From NCBI GenBank assembly GCA_902576765.1, contig CACGWH010000003.1, positions 20,209 through 84,208 on the forward strand: a stretch of DNA of 64,000 bases, read 5' to 3'. Numbering within the stretch: position 1 is the first letter of the stretch; each line of letters starts with the position of its first letter. The notes under the pieces were generated by a model. That model saw only the letters and a list, made by a program, of their open reading frames with translations, was not told where the DNA came from and ran no database searches. This DNA is from an uncultured Pelagibacteraceae bacterium (GTDB lineage: Bacteria; Pseudomonadota; Alphaproteobacteria; Pelagibacterales; Pelagibacteraceae). Shown here in pieces: positions 1-6,958 of this stretch. Both the position numbers and the translations under genes were made by a program.

Positions 1-395
1 TGATAAAAATTAACTAATGCCTCATACATTTTTTTTTGTTCAAATATTTTTTCATCAAATTCATAATTATTATAATTTTTGAGAGAGGAGTCCCATTTTA
101 TTTTTTCTATAAATTTTACATCATTTATATTTGAAAATTCTTTAAAAATGTTTTGGATCGCTAGTTTAGTCTTAGCTCCATCATCGAATAAAACTTCTAA
201 AAATTCATCTGATAATTTCAAATCTTTAATTTCAATATTTTTTTTTAGTTCTGTTGGATCAAATAATCTTTGTTGAGTTCCTTTATCTAAAAAACTTTCT
301 CCATTAACTCTTTCTCTTAGCCAAAATGGGTGAATTTCTTTTTTTGAGCCGTTATTATCAAAAAATACCTTATTATTTTCTAATTTAATTTTCAT
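1..395 (-). CDS. Gamma-butyrobetaine hydroxylase-like protein, N-terminal part (runs off the window)
   Basis: Reading leftward from an ATG at 395, the frame stays open to base 1, giving about 131 residues. It starts MKIKLENNKVFF, followed by HPFWLRERV, the hallmark of the GBBH-like N-terminal domain (DUF971) that precedes the TauD/BBOX Fe(II)/2-oxoglutarate dioxygenase fold. The cysteines that bind zinc in animal BBOX are absent. The catalytic domain (HxD...H) lies outside the window, so substrate and function cannot be judged. Carnitine-type betaine hydroxylation is the usual role of this family. The gene is divergent from the phosphatase gene starting at 462, with 66 bp between them. Family assignment is fairly safe, activity is not. 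Confidence 0.7.
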   Translation of the reverse strand, partial: MKIKLENNKVFFDNNGSKKEIHPFWLRERVNGESFLDKGTQQRLFDPTELKKNIEIKDLKLSDEFLEVLFDDGAKTKLAIQNIFKEFSNINDVKFIEKIKWDSSLKNYNNYEFDEKIFEQKKMYEALVNFY

Positions 396-461
396 AGATT
401 ATTTAAATCATTATTTAAAATTAAGCTTTAATCAATAAGAATAAAATAGTATTAGTCCTTT

Positions 462-1268
462 GTGCCAATATTAAAATCTTCAGATTATAAAGCTTATTCT
501 AAATTCATAGAGAGTTTAGCTAAGAAATTGACTAAATTTTATTACTCTAAATTAAATAAACCATTTAAAGTATCTAATAAACTTAAGGGCAGAGGATATG
601 ATCCAGTTACTAGTGCTGATAAAGCTTTTGAAAAATTTATCCGAAAAGAAATAAAAAAAAAGTTTCCAAATCATCAAGTGATTGGAGAAGAATTTGGTTT
701 TAAAAAAACCAAAAGTAAATATTCTTGGATAATTGATCCTATAGATGGAACAAGATCTTTTGTCATAGGAAATCCAACATGGAGTAATCTGATTTCTTTA
801 AATTTTGAGGGAAAACCAATTATTGGGCTAGCCAACTATCCAGTTTTAAGAAAATATTATTTTAATGTTTCAGATAAAATAGCCTATGTTGTTGATCAGG
901 GTAAAAAAAGAAAGATTAAAGTAAATAAAAAAGTTTTATTTAAAAATTTAAAAATGTCAGCAGCCTTTCATGGAATGCTATCACTGAACCAACAAAAAAA
1001 AATTCCAAAAATATTAAAGATGATGCAGTTTCCATGTGCTGATGCGTTAAGTTATTCTCATCTTGCTGAAGGTAAAGTTGATGTTGTCATACAATGTGGA
1101 AATAAAATCTGGGATATACATCCTTTAATTCCTATCATTGAAGCAGCAGGAGGTATCGTTAGCACTTGGAAAAATACCAATGCAGTAAAAGGAGGTAATA
1201 TAGTTGCCTCTGCTAACACAGGTATTCAAAATAAGATTTTGAAAATTTTAAAACCATTATCTAAGTAG
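462..1268 (+). CDS. hisN: Inositol-monophosphatase family phosphatase, probably histidinol-phosphatase HisN
   Basis: This 268-residue protein has the full set of IMPase-family metal sites: GEEFG near residue 77, DPIDGTRSF near residue 92, and WDIHPLIPIIEAAGG near residue 218. The family hydrolyses phosphomonoesters with Mg2+ ions. Members of this length with DGTRSF rather than DGTxNF are usually annotated as HisN, which converts histidinol phosphate to histidinol. Start is a GTG at 462 with no clear Shine-Dalgarno sequence; no better in-frame start is visible. The 3' end overlaps the convergent SMR-like gene by 8 bp. No other his gene is adjacent, so another sugar or inositol phosphate is a possible substrate. 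Confidence 0.75.
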   Translation: MPILKSSDYKAYSKFIESLAKKLTKFYYSKLNKPFKVSNKLKGRGYDPVTSADKAFEKFIRKEIKKKFPNHQVIGEEFGFKKTKSKYSWIIDPIDGTRSFVIGNPTWSNLISLNFEGKPIIGLANYPVLRKYYFNVSDKIAYVVDQGKKRKIKVNKKVLFKNLKMSAAFHGMLSLNQQKKIPKILKMMQFPCADALSYSHLAEGKVDVVIQCGNKIWDIHPLIPIIEAAGGIVSTWKNTNAVKGGNIVASANTGIQNKILKILKPLSK

Positions 1269-1596
1269 TTTTTCCAAGAGTATTTAAAAGTATTACTCCA
1301 ATAATAATCAAAGCTATTCCAATAATTCCATAAAGATTTGGAATTTGGTTGTATTTAAATACACCAAACAAAGTCACTGCAGTAATAGTCAAACCTCCAT
1401 AGGTTGCATAAGTAAAACCTACTGGAATAATATTCATAGCTTTTGATAAACAAAAAATGCAAGCAACTATTGAAATTGCACAAAAAATAGTTGGACCAAG
1501 ATTTGTAAATCCATTAGTTGATTTTAAAAAACCATTAGAAGTTATTCCAAGAATGATAGCTAAAATCAGAAATATATATCCAGATAAATTAGTCAT
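1261..1596 (-). CDS. SMR/EmrE-like small four-helix membrane protein, paralogue 1
   Basis: The 111 residues form four hydrophobic helices in the pattern of small multidrug resistance proteins: LAIILGI, IPVGFTYATYGGLTI and the C-terminal IIGIALIIIGVILLN all align by eye with EmrE. The membrane glutamate essential for drug/proton antiport (E14 of EmrE) is replaced by Ile. The conserved Trp of the third helix (W63) is also missing. The protein is therefore unlikely to be a classical SMR pump. It lies 4 bp downstream of a close paralogue (1601-1936) and probably forms a heterodimer with it, as in EbrAB-like pairs. Substrate unknown. Confidence 0.75.
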   Translation of the reverse strand: MTNLSGYIFLILAIILGITSNGFLKSTNGFTNLGPTIFCAISIVACIFCLSKAMNIIPVGFTYATYGGLTITAVTLFGVFKYNQIPNLYGIIGIALIIIGVILLNTLGKTT

Positions 1597-1600
1597 ATAT

Positions 1601-1936
1601 CTAACCTGTTTTACCCAATAGATTTACAATCAACACTCCTGAAATAATCAAAGATAAACCGATAATAGTATAAAGATCTGGCATTTGATTAAATTTATAT
1701 ATTCCAACAATCGTTGTAGCAACTATACACAAACCAGCAAACGAAGCATAAGTTATACCAACAGGAATAGTTTTCATGACTATTGATAAAGTAAACATAC
1801 ATCCAACTATTGTAATTGCCGTTAATAAGCTTGGAGTCAACAATGTAAAACCATTTGCACCTTTGGCAAAACCATTTGCTGCAGTACCTAAAATAACCGC
1901 AAGTATAAGAATTATGTATGCAATTATATTACTCAC
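1601..1936 (-). CDS. SMR/EmrE-like small four-helix membrane protein, paralogue 2
   Basis: This 111-residue, four-helix protein is clearly paralogous to its downstream neighbour: both share LGxxxNGFxK, GFTxLxPxL, IPVGxTYAxxxGL and a GKT(T/G) end. In the EmrE alignment the position of the essential E14 is Val here, and W63 is Phe/Ala. Loss of the coupling glutamate in both partners suggests a changed transport mechanism or a non-transport role such as a lipid or small-polar-solute facilitator. It is the first of the SMR pair and may be co-transcribed with the small genes upstream on the same strand (gap of 16 bp to 1953). Confidence 0.75.
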   Translation of the reverse strand: MSNIIAYIILILAVILGTAANGFAKGANGFTLLTPSLLTAITIVGCMFTLSIVMKTIPVGITYASFAGLCIVATTIVGIYKFNQMPDLYTIIGLSLIISGVLIVNLLGKTG

Positions 1937-1952
1937 GAATTAAAGAATATTC

Positions 1953-2174
1953 TTATTTGGTAATTTTATCTACAAATTTTTGAACTATTGGAGCTACAAT
2001 TGTTGTTGCTATCATTGCAACTGGTAAGCTAACTGACCAAGCTTTAAGAAATCTTTTATAATATAGTTCATCATAACCAGTGTTTATATAAGTAATTATA
2101 AGTGTCATGAGTAAACTCATGCCAAGACCCATAAAAAAAATAAATAATAAGTTTGAATATTTTTTGGGAAACAT
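1953..2174 (-). CDS. DUF2798-family small membrane protein
   Basis: The 73 residues contain two transmembrane helices (about 8-28 and 47-67) joined by a short loop. The second helix block, RFLKAWSVSLPVAMIATTIVAPIV, carries the Arg/Trp/Pro pattern that marks DUF2798 proteins. The start codon overlaps the stop codon of the upstream NTF2-like gene by one base (TAATG), so the two are translationally coupled. The molecular function of the family is unknown. Confidence 0.7.
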   Translation of the reverse strand: MFPKKYSNLLFIFFMGLGMSLLMTLIITYINTGYDELYYKRFLKAWSVSLPVAMIATTIVAPIVQKFVDKITK

Positions 2175-2494
2175 TATTTAGACATAGGAGTAGCGCCTGT
2201 CTCCAAACTAATGATCTTTCCATTGTTGTATTTGTAAACTGCCATTACAGCTTCAACATTTCCGTCATTAAATGTAACTAACGAATGGTGTATACCAATT
2301 TCATTATTTTCATAAACAACTCTTGATTTATCTTGATTAATATCACCACTCATTGCCCATTTAATCACATCAGCTTTTCCTAAAGAATTTCCAGATTTAT
2401 GCATTGTAAATTTGAAATCATCATGCAAAAGTTCATTCATTGTTGCTTCGTCTTTATTTGTTATAGCATCAGTATATTTTTTTAAAATCGACAT
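2174..2494 (-). CDS. NTF2-like (SnoaL-type) small cytoplasmic protein
   Basis: This 106-residue protein has the cone-shaped NTF2/SnoaL layout: an N-terminal helix (LKKYTDAITNKDEATMNELLHDDFKF), a middle segment with paired Glu/His, and a C-terminal strand AVMAVYKYNNGKIISLE that matches the family end. Such proteins include ketosteroid-isomerase-like enzymes and ligand-binding proteins, so the fold does not give a function. A good Shine-Dalgarno (AAAGAAAGG) precedes the ATG. It is coupled to the DUF2798 gene through a TAATG overlap. Confidence 0.65.
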   Translation of the reverse strand: MSILKKYTDAITNKDEATMNELLHDDFKFTMHKSGNSLGKADVIKWAMSGDINQDKSRVVYENNEIGIHHSLVTFNDGNVEAVMAVYKYNNGKIISLETGATPMSK

Positions 2495-2509
2495 ATTTTA
2501 CCTTTCTTT

Positions 2510-2926
2510 TTAAATGTAAATTTTATCAGCAAGACCGTAACATAATACAGCACTTAAAATAGTCAAAACTAAAGGAGCATAAATTCCCTCATCTGATGTT
2601 TTGTCTGTGTGTCCAAGTTTATTTATTTTTGTATTATAAAATCCAACAATAAATGCAGATAAATTTTGTAAAAAGATTAGGTTAAAGAATGCCCATGTCG
2701 CCTCTAAACCATTAGGTCTTATGAAACCAACATAAATAGCCATAACCACAGAACCAAAAAATATTGATCCAAAAAATCTAACCATTCCTGCACCAGTATC
2801 ATCAATACCATACTGGTTTAAAAAAGATTTAGTTTGGAAAACACATCTAAATCCATAATAAGCAAAACCTATAAAATGAATTATAAAAAGCGCTAAATAA
2901 AATATTCCATTAAATTTTTCTATCAT
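2510..2926 (-). CDS. Four-helix integral membrane protein of unknown function
   Basis: The 138 residues contain four hydrophobic segments at about 7-25, 50-68, 79-98 and 117-136, with a charged loop (INKLGHTDKTSDEGIY) before the last. I do not recognise the family. No signal peptide or catalytic motif is evident. It sits in the leftward run of small genes, 11 bp from its upstream neighbour, and is one of several membrane proteins there. No strong Shine-Dalgarno is visible before the ATG. Confidence 0.6.
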   Translation of the reverse strand: MIEKFNGIFYLALFIIHFIGFAYYGFRCVFQTKSFLNQYGIDDTGAGMVRFFGSIFFGSVVMAIYVGFIRPNGLEATWAFFNLIFLQNLSAFIVGFYNTKINKLGHTDKTSDEGIYAPLVLTILSAVLCYGLADKIYI

Positions 2927-2937
2927 ATTTTAAATTC

Positions 2938-3246
2938 TTAACTAAATATTGGTCTAATCTCATCTACAATAGTACCTTCTATTGCAACTTCTTTCAATTG
3001 CTCTAAAAGTTTTATATATTCAGGATCTGCAGACATTTTAGCATCAGCATCATTATCACCTTCAAACATAGGCCCTATTAAAGTTTCTCTTATTGTTCTT
3101 GGGTCTCCACCCATTTGAAAAGAAAAGTAGACATCATGGTTAGGATAATGTTTTTTTCTAACTGCCGCTAAACCTTTTCCAATTTCCATTGCTTTGCCTA
3201 GGCCATCATCTTTTACCCTCATTGTTCTAGTATAAATTACCTTCAT
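2938..3246 (-). CDS. Small protein, possible dimeric alpha-beta-barrel fold
   Basis: This 102-residue soluble protein begins with a strand (MKVIYTRTMRV), then a helix (GLGKAMEIGKGLAAVRKKH), a strand (DVYFSFQMGGDP) and a second helix, the order found in dimeric ferredoxin-like barrels. The ATG follows a strong Shine-Dalgarno (GAGGAG). I cannot assign a named family. Its neighbours at 3281, 3805 and 4113 look like the same fold class, which suggests a shared role in this cluster. Confidence 0.5.
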   Translation of the reverse strand: MKVIYTRTMRVKDDGLGKAMEIGKGLAAVRKKHYPNHDVYFSFQMGGDPRTIRETLIGPMFEGDNDADAKMSADPEYIKLLEQLKEVAIEGTIVDEIRPIFS

Positions 3247-3280
3247 TGTTTCTCCTCACTTGGTAAAAATTAAGGCATTT

Positions 3281-3571
3281 TTATTTAGCATTAAAATCTA
3301 TAACATCATCAGTACACTCAACAAATTTATGAGGTTCGTAGAAATCGTTCATAGACTCTAATTGTTTATTAATTGCATCTGGATCAGTACCTTTCCACCA
3401 ACAATACATTGTTAGATTGTCTCCAGGTGTATTCCAGCTCATTTGACACTTTGCATTATCACTTGTCATTGCTTTAGTCATATCTTCCATAGACATTGAA
3501 CCAGTAACTTCTATCATTTTAGCTTTTGCTTCTTTTGATTTAAAAGTGTGTGTTACTATATAGTTTTTCAT
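3281..3571 (-). CDS. Small soluble protein, possible dimeric alpha-beta-barrel (DUF4242-like layout)
   Basis: The 96 residues begin with a strand (MKNYIVTHTF) and include the block NLTMYCWWKGTDPDAINKQL, then a closing strand HKFVECTDDV. This strand-helix pattern resembles small ferredoxin-like barrel proteins such as DUF4242 members, but the match is only by eye. A strong AAAAGGAG ribosome binding site precedes the ATG. There are three cysteines, none in a CxxC pattern. Function unknown. Confidence 0.5.
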   Translation of the reverse strand: MKNYIVTHTFKSKEAKAKMIEVTGSMSMEDMTKAMTSDNAKCQMSWNTPGDNLTMYCWWKGTDPDAINKQLESMNDFYEPHKFVECTDDVIDFNAK

Positions 3572-3587
3572 TTTTCTCCTTTTCTAT

Positions 3588-3794
3588 TTAACTTTTAAAA
3601 AGAGCAAGAGCTTCATTTAAAAGTTTTTCGGACTTAGTATGATCACCATTATTATGGGCATCCATACCTTGATCTTTAAGTTCTTGAGCTTTTTTAATCT
3701 TATCTTCAATATTTTTAGCTAACATTGGACATGAACCTGCGTATGCTGAGCTAACAAATAAGATCAAACAAAGTGTTAATATTATTTTTTTCAT
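3588..3794 (-). CDS. Small exported protein with an alpha-helical mature part
   Basis: The chosen start gives MKKIILTLCLILFVSSAYAG, a classical Sec signal peptide with an AYA cleavage site, and an AAAGGAG sits 5 bp upstream. An upstream in-frame ATG at 3842 would bury this signal and overlap the preceding gene, so it is rejected. The mature protein is about 49 residues: SCPMLAKNIEDKIKKAQELKDQG followed by HNNGDHTKSEKLLNEALALF, which looks like a helical hairpin similar to a single TPR unit. Periplasmic, function unknown. Confidence 0.6.
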   Translation of the reverse strand: MKKIILTLCLILFVSSAYAGSCPMLAKNIEDKIKKAQELKDQGMDAHNNGDHTKSEKLLNEALALFKS

Positions 3795-3804
3795 TTTTTC
3801 TCCT

Positions 3805-4095
3805 TTATAAATCAACTTTAGATAATTCAAATAACTGAGCACTTTCTACACATTCTGCGTAAATAGCCTTTGCAGTAGGATTATTTCCAGTTACAAATTC
3901 CTTCATTCCAGCTTCATTATGAACATTTACTTTGAATAACATTCCACTTTTATCTGGAATCATAGCGCCGACAGTTTTTTCCGGATAGGCAACACTTTTT
4001 CTGACACCCATCCCTTCATCTGATTGCATCCAACCCATGAAAGTTTCTAATTTACCCTCTTTAAGTTTAAGATGTACTAACATTTCTTTTTCCAT
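3805..4095 (-). CDS. Small soluble protein, possible ferredoxin-like barrel
   Basis: This 96-residue protein starts MEKEMLVHLKLKEGKLETFMGWM, the strand-helix opening typical of ABM/dimeric-barrel proteins, and ends with a helix containing a lone Cys (IYAECVESAQLFELSKVDL). A purine-rich AAGAAGGGG lies 7 bp before the ATG. It is 17 bp from the DUF1330 gene upstream. I do not recognise a named family or any catalytic residues. Confidence 0.5.
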   Translation of the reverse strand: MEKEMLVHLKLKEGKLETFMGWMQSDEGMGVRKSVAYPEKTVGAMIPDKSGMLFKVNVHNEAGMKEFVTGNNPTAKAIYAECVESAQLFELSKVDL

Positions 4096-4112
4096 TTTTT
4101 TCCCCTTCTTTA

Positions 4113-4418
4113 TTAATATGTGTTTGACTCTTCACAAATAACAATTGTACTTTTTGGATCTGTTGCCGCTCTTCTGTGAACAACAATTTTTTGATGTTCT
4201 TCAGAATTATACCAGCCTAAAGCCTTTTCTTTATTTGGGAACTCCATCACAACTGTAAGAGTTGGCTCATCTCCCTCTAACACCAATTTATTTGGAGTTC
4301 TTACAAGAAACTTTCCATCAAAAGGTTTTAGTGTGTCTGCAACTTTACTAGCATATTCTTTTCCAAACATATCTGCATTCGTGACCTTAGGAACTGCTAC
4401 TAGGTAAGCTTTTGTCAT
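4113..4418 (-). CDS. DUF1330-family protein
   Basis: The 101 residues match DUF1330 in layout. MTKAYLVAVPKVTNADMFGKEYASKV is the first strand and helix. FDGKFLVRTPNKLVLEG is the family's (GG)(R/K)xL(V/A)RG-type middle, and VVMEFPNKEKALGWYNSEEHQK is the signature FPS.EAA..WY.S.EYQ block. DUF1330 is a ferredoxin-like-fold family without a firm enzymatic role. A strong AAGGAG precedes the ATG. It is the second gene of the small-gene run. Confidence 0.8.
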   Translation of the reverse strand: MTKAYLVAVPKVTNADMFGKEYASKVADTLKPFDGKFLVRTPNKLVLEGDEPTLTVVMEFPNKEKALGWYNSEEHQKIVVHRRAATDPKSTIVICEESNTY

Positions 4419-4439
4419 TTTATCTCCTTACTTAATTAT

Positions 4440-4814
4440 CTAATATAAAGTTTGAACTACTTTTTTAACTCTTTCAGCACCATTCGGAACTAAAGCTTCA
4501 ACAAATGTATGACATTTTTCAGTTTTAGCTTTGTCGTATTTGGAGCCATAATGCTTATCAACTGCTTTATTTACTCCTTCATCCCATTCTTTTTCTGGAA
4601 TACCAATTTCAAGAGCATATGTTTTTAAAACTTTTACTGTTGAAATAGATTTTTCTTTCATTCCATATTCAAATTTTTCACCAGATGGTAAAAAGTAATT
4701 TGCCATATAAATTCCAATACAATCCCAGGCTTTAGATTTATCATCCTTACTCATACCTGCATGAGCAGACGTAAAAATTAATAAAGATAGTATTACAGCT
4801 ATATATTTATTCAT
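4440..4814 (-). CDS. Exported protein of unknown function, first gene of the small-gene run
   Basis: The N-terminus MNKYIAVILSLLIFTSAHAG is a clear Sec signal peptide cut after AHA. The mature part is about 105 residues, mostly helical, with two cysteines (WDCIGIYM and EKCHTFVEALVP) that could form a periplasmic disulfide. I do not recognise the family. It is the promoter-proximal gene of the leftward run, with a GAGGTGAC ribosome site and a palindromic promoter region 35-52 bp upstream of its start. Confidence 0.6.
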   Translation of the reverse strand: MNKYIAVILSLLIFTSAHAGMSKDDKSKAWDCIGIYMANYFLPSGEKFEYGMKEKSISTVKVLKTYALEIGIPEKEWDEGVNKAVDKHYGSKYDKAKTEKCHTFVEALVPNGAERVKKVVQTLY

Positions 4815-4838
4815 GTCACCTCGATGTTAATTAATATT

Positions 4839-4866
4839 ATTATAAAAATGTAACTGTTTTGTTACA
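4839..4866 (-). promoter_or_regulatory. Promoter with palindromic operator for the small-gene run
   Basis: TGTAACTGTTTTGTTACA (4849-4866) is a perfect 6-bp-arm inverted repeat. On the minus strand it is followed after 4 bp by TATAAT (4844-4839), about 25 bp before the ATG at 4814. The operator's outer arm TGTAAC sits 16 bp from TATAAT, at the position of a -35 element, so a protein bound here would cover the core promoter. The regulator is not identifiable. Confidence 0.55.
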
Positions 4867-4882
4867 TGGCTGGTATGCGATA

Positions 4883-5884
4883 TTATAACCAGCTGGGAAT
4901 AGGTAAGTTTTTTTCCTTTAAAAAAGACTTATTAAACATCTTTGAGTTGTATTTGTCTGATCTATCACAAAGAATTGTTACAATTGTTTTTCCTGGACCT
5001 AGTTCTTTTCCTAACCTGATCGCACCTGCAATATTTACTCCACAACTCGTGCCCAAACTTAATCCTTCATTTTGAATTAAGTCATAAAGTATTGGTAAAG
5101 ATTCTTGATCACTGATTGAAAAAGCTCCATCTATTTGTGCTTCAGCAAAATTTTTAGTTATTCTACTTGAGCCAATTCCCTCAGTGATCGATCCACCTTC
5201 TGCTTTTAATTCTCCATTAACTATATGATTATATAGAGCTGAGCCAGTTGGATCTGATAAATAAATCTTAATATCTTTATTTTTCTCTTTTAAGAATTTA
5301 CTAACACCCCCTATAGTTCCCCCTGTTCCAGATGCACAAACAAATCCATCAACTTTACCATCTGTTTGCTCCCAAATCTCAGGACCGGTAGTTTCATAAT
5401 GACCTCTTGCGTTTGCGGTGTTATCAAATTGATTTGCCCAAACTACACCATTATTGTTTGTACTTTTTAATTCCTCTGCAAGTCGTCCTGCAACTTTCAC
5501 ATAGTTTCCATCATCTTTATAAGGCTTCGGCGGAACTAATCTAAGATCTGCACCAATATTTTTTAAAGTATCTTTTTTTTCTTGAGTTTGATTGTCATTC
5601 ATTACAATTATAGTTTTATAACCAAGGGAATTTCCTAAAAGACATATTCCTATTCCTGTGTTACCAGCAGTTCCTTCAACAACTATTCCGCCTTCAGATA
5701 TTAACTTTTTTTCTTGAGCATCTTTTATTAACGCTAGCGCCGCTCTATCTTTAACTGATCCACCAGGATTTAAGTACTCAGCTTTGCCATAAATATTACA
5801 TCCAGTAATTTCTGAGGCTGCTTTTAATTTTATTAAAGGTGTATTCCCTATGGACTCAATAAAGTTATTTTTAATCTGTGTCAT
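4883..5884 (-). CDS. cysK: Cysteine synthase A (O-acetylserine sulfhydrylase)
   Basis: This 333-residue fold-type II PLP enzyme makes cysteine from O-acetylserine and sulfide. NPGGSVKDR near residue 40 carries the Schiff-base lysine. EGTAGNTGIG near residue 70 is the substrate-binding asparagine loop, and SGTGGTIGGVSKFL is the phosphate-binding glycine loop. The stretch EGGSITEGIGSSRITKNF is of the kind seen in cystathionine-beta-synthase-like and eukaryote-like members, so a subclass with other activity is conceivable. It overlaps the upstream cysE stop by one base (TAATG), forming a two-gene cysEK operon, which supports the cysteine assignment. Confidence 0.9.
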   Translation of the reverse strand: MTQIKNNFIESIGNTPLIKLKAASEITGCNIYGKAEYLNPGGSVKDRAALALIKDAQEKKLISEGGIVVEGTAGNTGIGICLLGNSLGYKTIIVMNDNQTQEKKDTLKNIGADLRLVPPKPYKDDGNYVKVAGRLAEELKSTNNNGVVWANQFDNTANARGHYETTGPEIWEQTDGKVDGFVCASGTGGTIGGVSKFLKEKNKDIKIYLSDPTGSALYNHIVNGELKAEGGSITEGIGSSRITKNFAEAQIDGAFSISDQESLPILYDLIQNEGLSLGTSCGVNIAGAIRLGKELGPGKTIVTILCDRSDKYNSKMFNKSFLKEKNLPIPSWL

Positions 5885-6453
5885 TAATCTTTATCTTTAT
5901 CAGTAACTGCATAAGGCTGAAATCCTTTTGTAGCATCACCAACTCTTGTTGCTGGAATTCCTACCATTATTGATTTCTCTGGTACATTTTTAGTAACCAC
6001 TGCATTTGCGCCGATTAAAGAATTTTTCCCAATAGTTATTGGCCCCAAAATCTGAGCTCCAGATCCAACTACAACATTATCTTCTAATGTTGGATGTCTT
6101 TTAGTATTTCGTTGGTCATTCGCATTTATACTTGGTGCAATTCCACCTAAAGTAACATTATGATAAATTGTTACATTATTTCCTATCTCAGATGTCTCAC
6201 CAATTACCACTCCCATACCATGATCAATGAATAAATTTTTGCCTATCTTTGCTTTTGGATGAATTTCAATTCCTGTTAAAAATCTTGAGAATTGTGAAAT
6301 GATTCTTGCAACTAAATCAAATTTTGCTATCGCAAAAAAATTTGCAATCTTATGAAAAAAAATAGCTTTAACACCTGGGTAAGTTAAGATTAAACTTAAC
6401 TTTGATTTTGCCGCAGGATCTCGGTCAATTATAGATTGTAAAAAATCATTCAT
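5884..6453 (-). CDS. cysE: Serine O-acetyltransferase
   Basis: The protein has the CysE N-terminal helices ([29 protein letters not shown]) and the C-terminal left-handed beta helix with [29 protein letters not shown] and [20 protein letters not shown], including the catalytic His residues of DHG and HPT. It acetylates serine to supply the adjacent CysK. I place the start at 6453 ([13 protein letters not shown], about 190 residues). The longer frame from 6543 would add about 30 hydrophobic residues not found in CysE and overlap the divergent VOC gene. Confidence 0.9.
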   Translation of the reverse strand: MNDFLQSIIDRDPAAKSKLSLILTYPGVKAIFFHKIANFFAIAKFDLVARIISQFSRFLTGIEIHPKAKIGKNLFIDHGMGVVIGETSEIGNNVTIYHNVTLGGIAPSINANDQRNTKRHPTLEDNVVVGSGAQILGPITIGKNSLIGANAVVTKNVPEKSIMVGIPATRVGDATKGFQPYAVTDKDKD

Positions 6454-6484
6454 TTTTTTTGGGTTTTCTAACAGTTGATAAAAA

Positions 6485-6498
6485 AAAGTATATACTTT
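6485..6498. promoter_or_regulatory. 14-bp palindrome in the cysE / VOC divergent region
   Basis: AAAGTATATACTTT is a perfect 14-bp palindrome, 31 bp upstream of the cysE ATG and 37 bp upstream of the VOC gene. It could be an operator acting on one or both divergent promoters. AT-rich palindromes arise by chance in this genome, so this is tentative. Confidence 0.35.
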
Positions 6499-6535
6499 AT
6501 ATAGGAACCATATACGCAATTTAAAGAGGGTTGAA

Positions 6536-6946
6536 ATGTACAAAAATACTAACTGCTTCCATTTGGCTATTCCTTGTGGAGATTTAGAAACAGCAAAGAA
6601 ATTTTATAGCGAAACTCTTGGCTGTAGACTCGATAACGCTGCTCAAGAATGGGCAGATGTTGATTTTTGGGGAAACGAATTAACACTTCATGCAAGTGAG
6701 CACAAATTAGATAATGAAAGACACGATGTTGATATGGGAAATGTTTCAGTTCCTCATTTTGGAGTTCATTTATCAAGAAAAGATTTTGATGCTCTTAAGA
6801 AGAGGTTGAAGGAAAAAGGTGCAAAATACTATGACGAGCCTTATCTAAGATTTAAAGGCACAAAGTATGAGCAAGAAACTTTTTTTGTTAAAGATCCTAA
6901 CGAAAATATTTTAGAGATAAAGACATTAACTGCTAACGCAGAATAA
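6536..6946 (+). CDS. VOC-superfamily (glyoxalase/dioxygenase-fold) protein
   Basis: The 136 residues contain paired beta-alpha-beta-beta-beta modules: [25 protein letters not shown] at the start, [24 protein letters not shown] in the middle and [16 protein letters not shown] at the end. The metal-ligand pattern His (FHLA), His (HFGVHL) and Glu (ILEIKT) is intact. Activities across VOC proteins range from glyoxalase I to dioxygenases and resistance proteins, so the substrate is unknown. An AAAGAGG ribosome site precedes the ATG. It is 12 bp upstream of the LysE-type exporter and likely co-transcribed. Confidence 0.8.
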   Translation: MYKNTNCFHLAIPCGDLETAKKFYSETLGCRLDNAAQEWADVDFWGNELTLHASEHKLDNERHDVDMGNVSVPHFGVHLSRKDFDALKKRLKEKGAKYYDEPYLRFKGTKYEQETFFVKDPNENILEIKTLTANAE

Positions 6947-6958
6947 TTTAAGCCTTTA

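Noticed and set aside
3588..3842. Longer form of the small exported protein starting at 3842
   Set aside because: It would place residues before a classical signal peptide and overlap the upstream gene; the internal ATG at 3794 has a perfect ribosome site.
5884..6543. Longer CysE starting at 6543
   Set aside because: The extra 30 residues are unlike CysE and would overlap the start of the divergent VOC gene.
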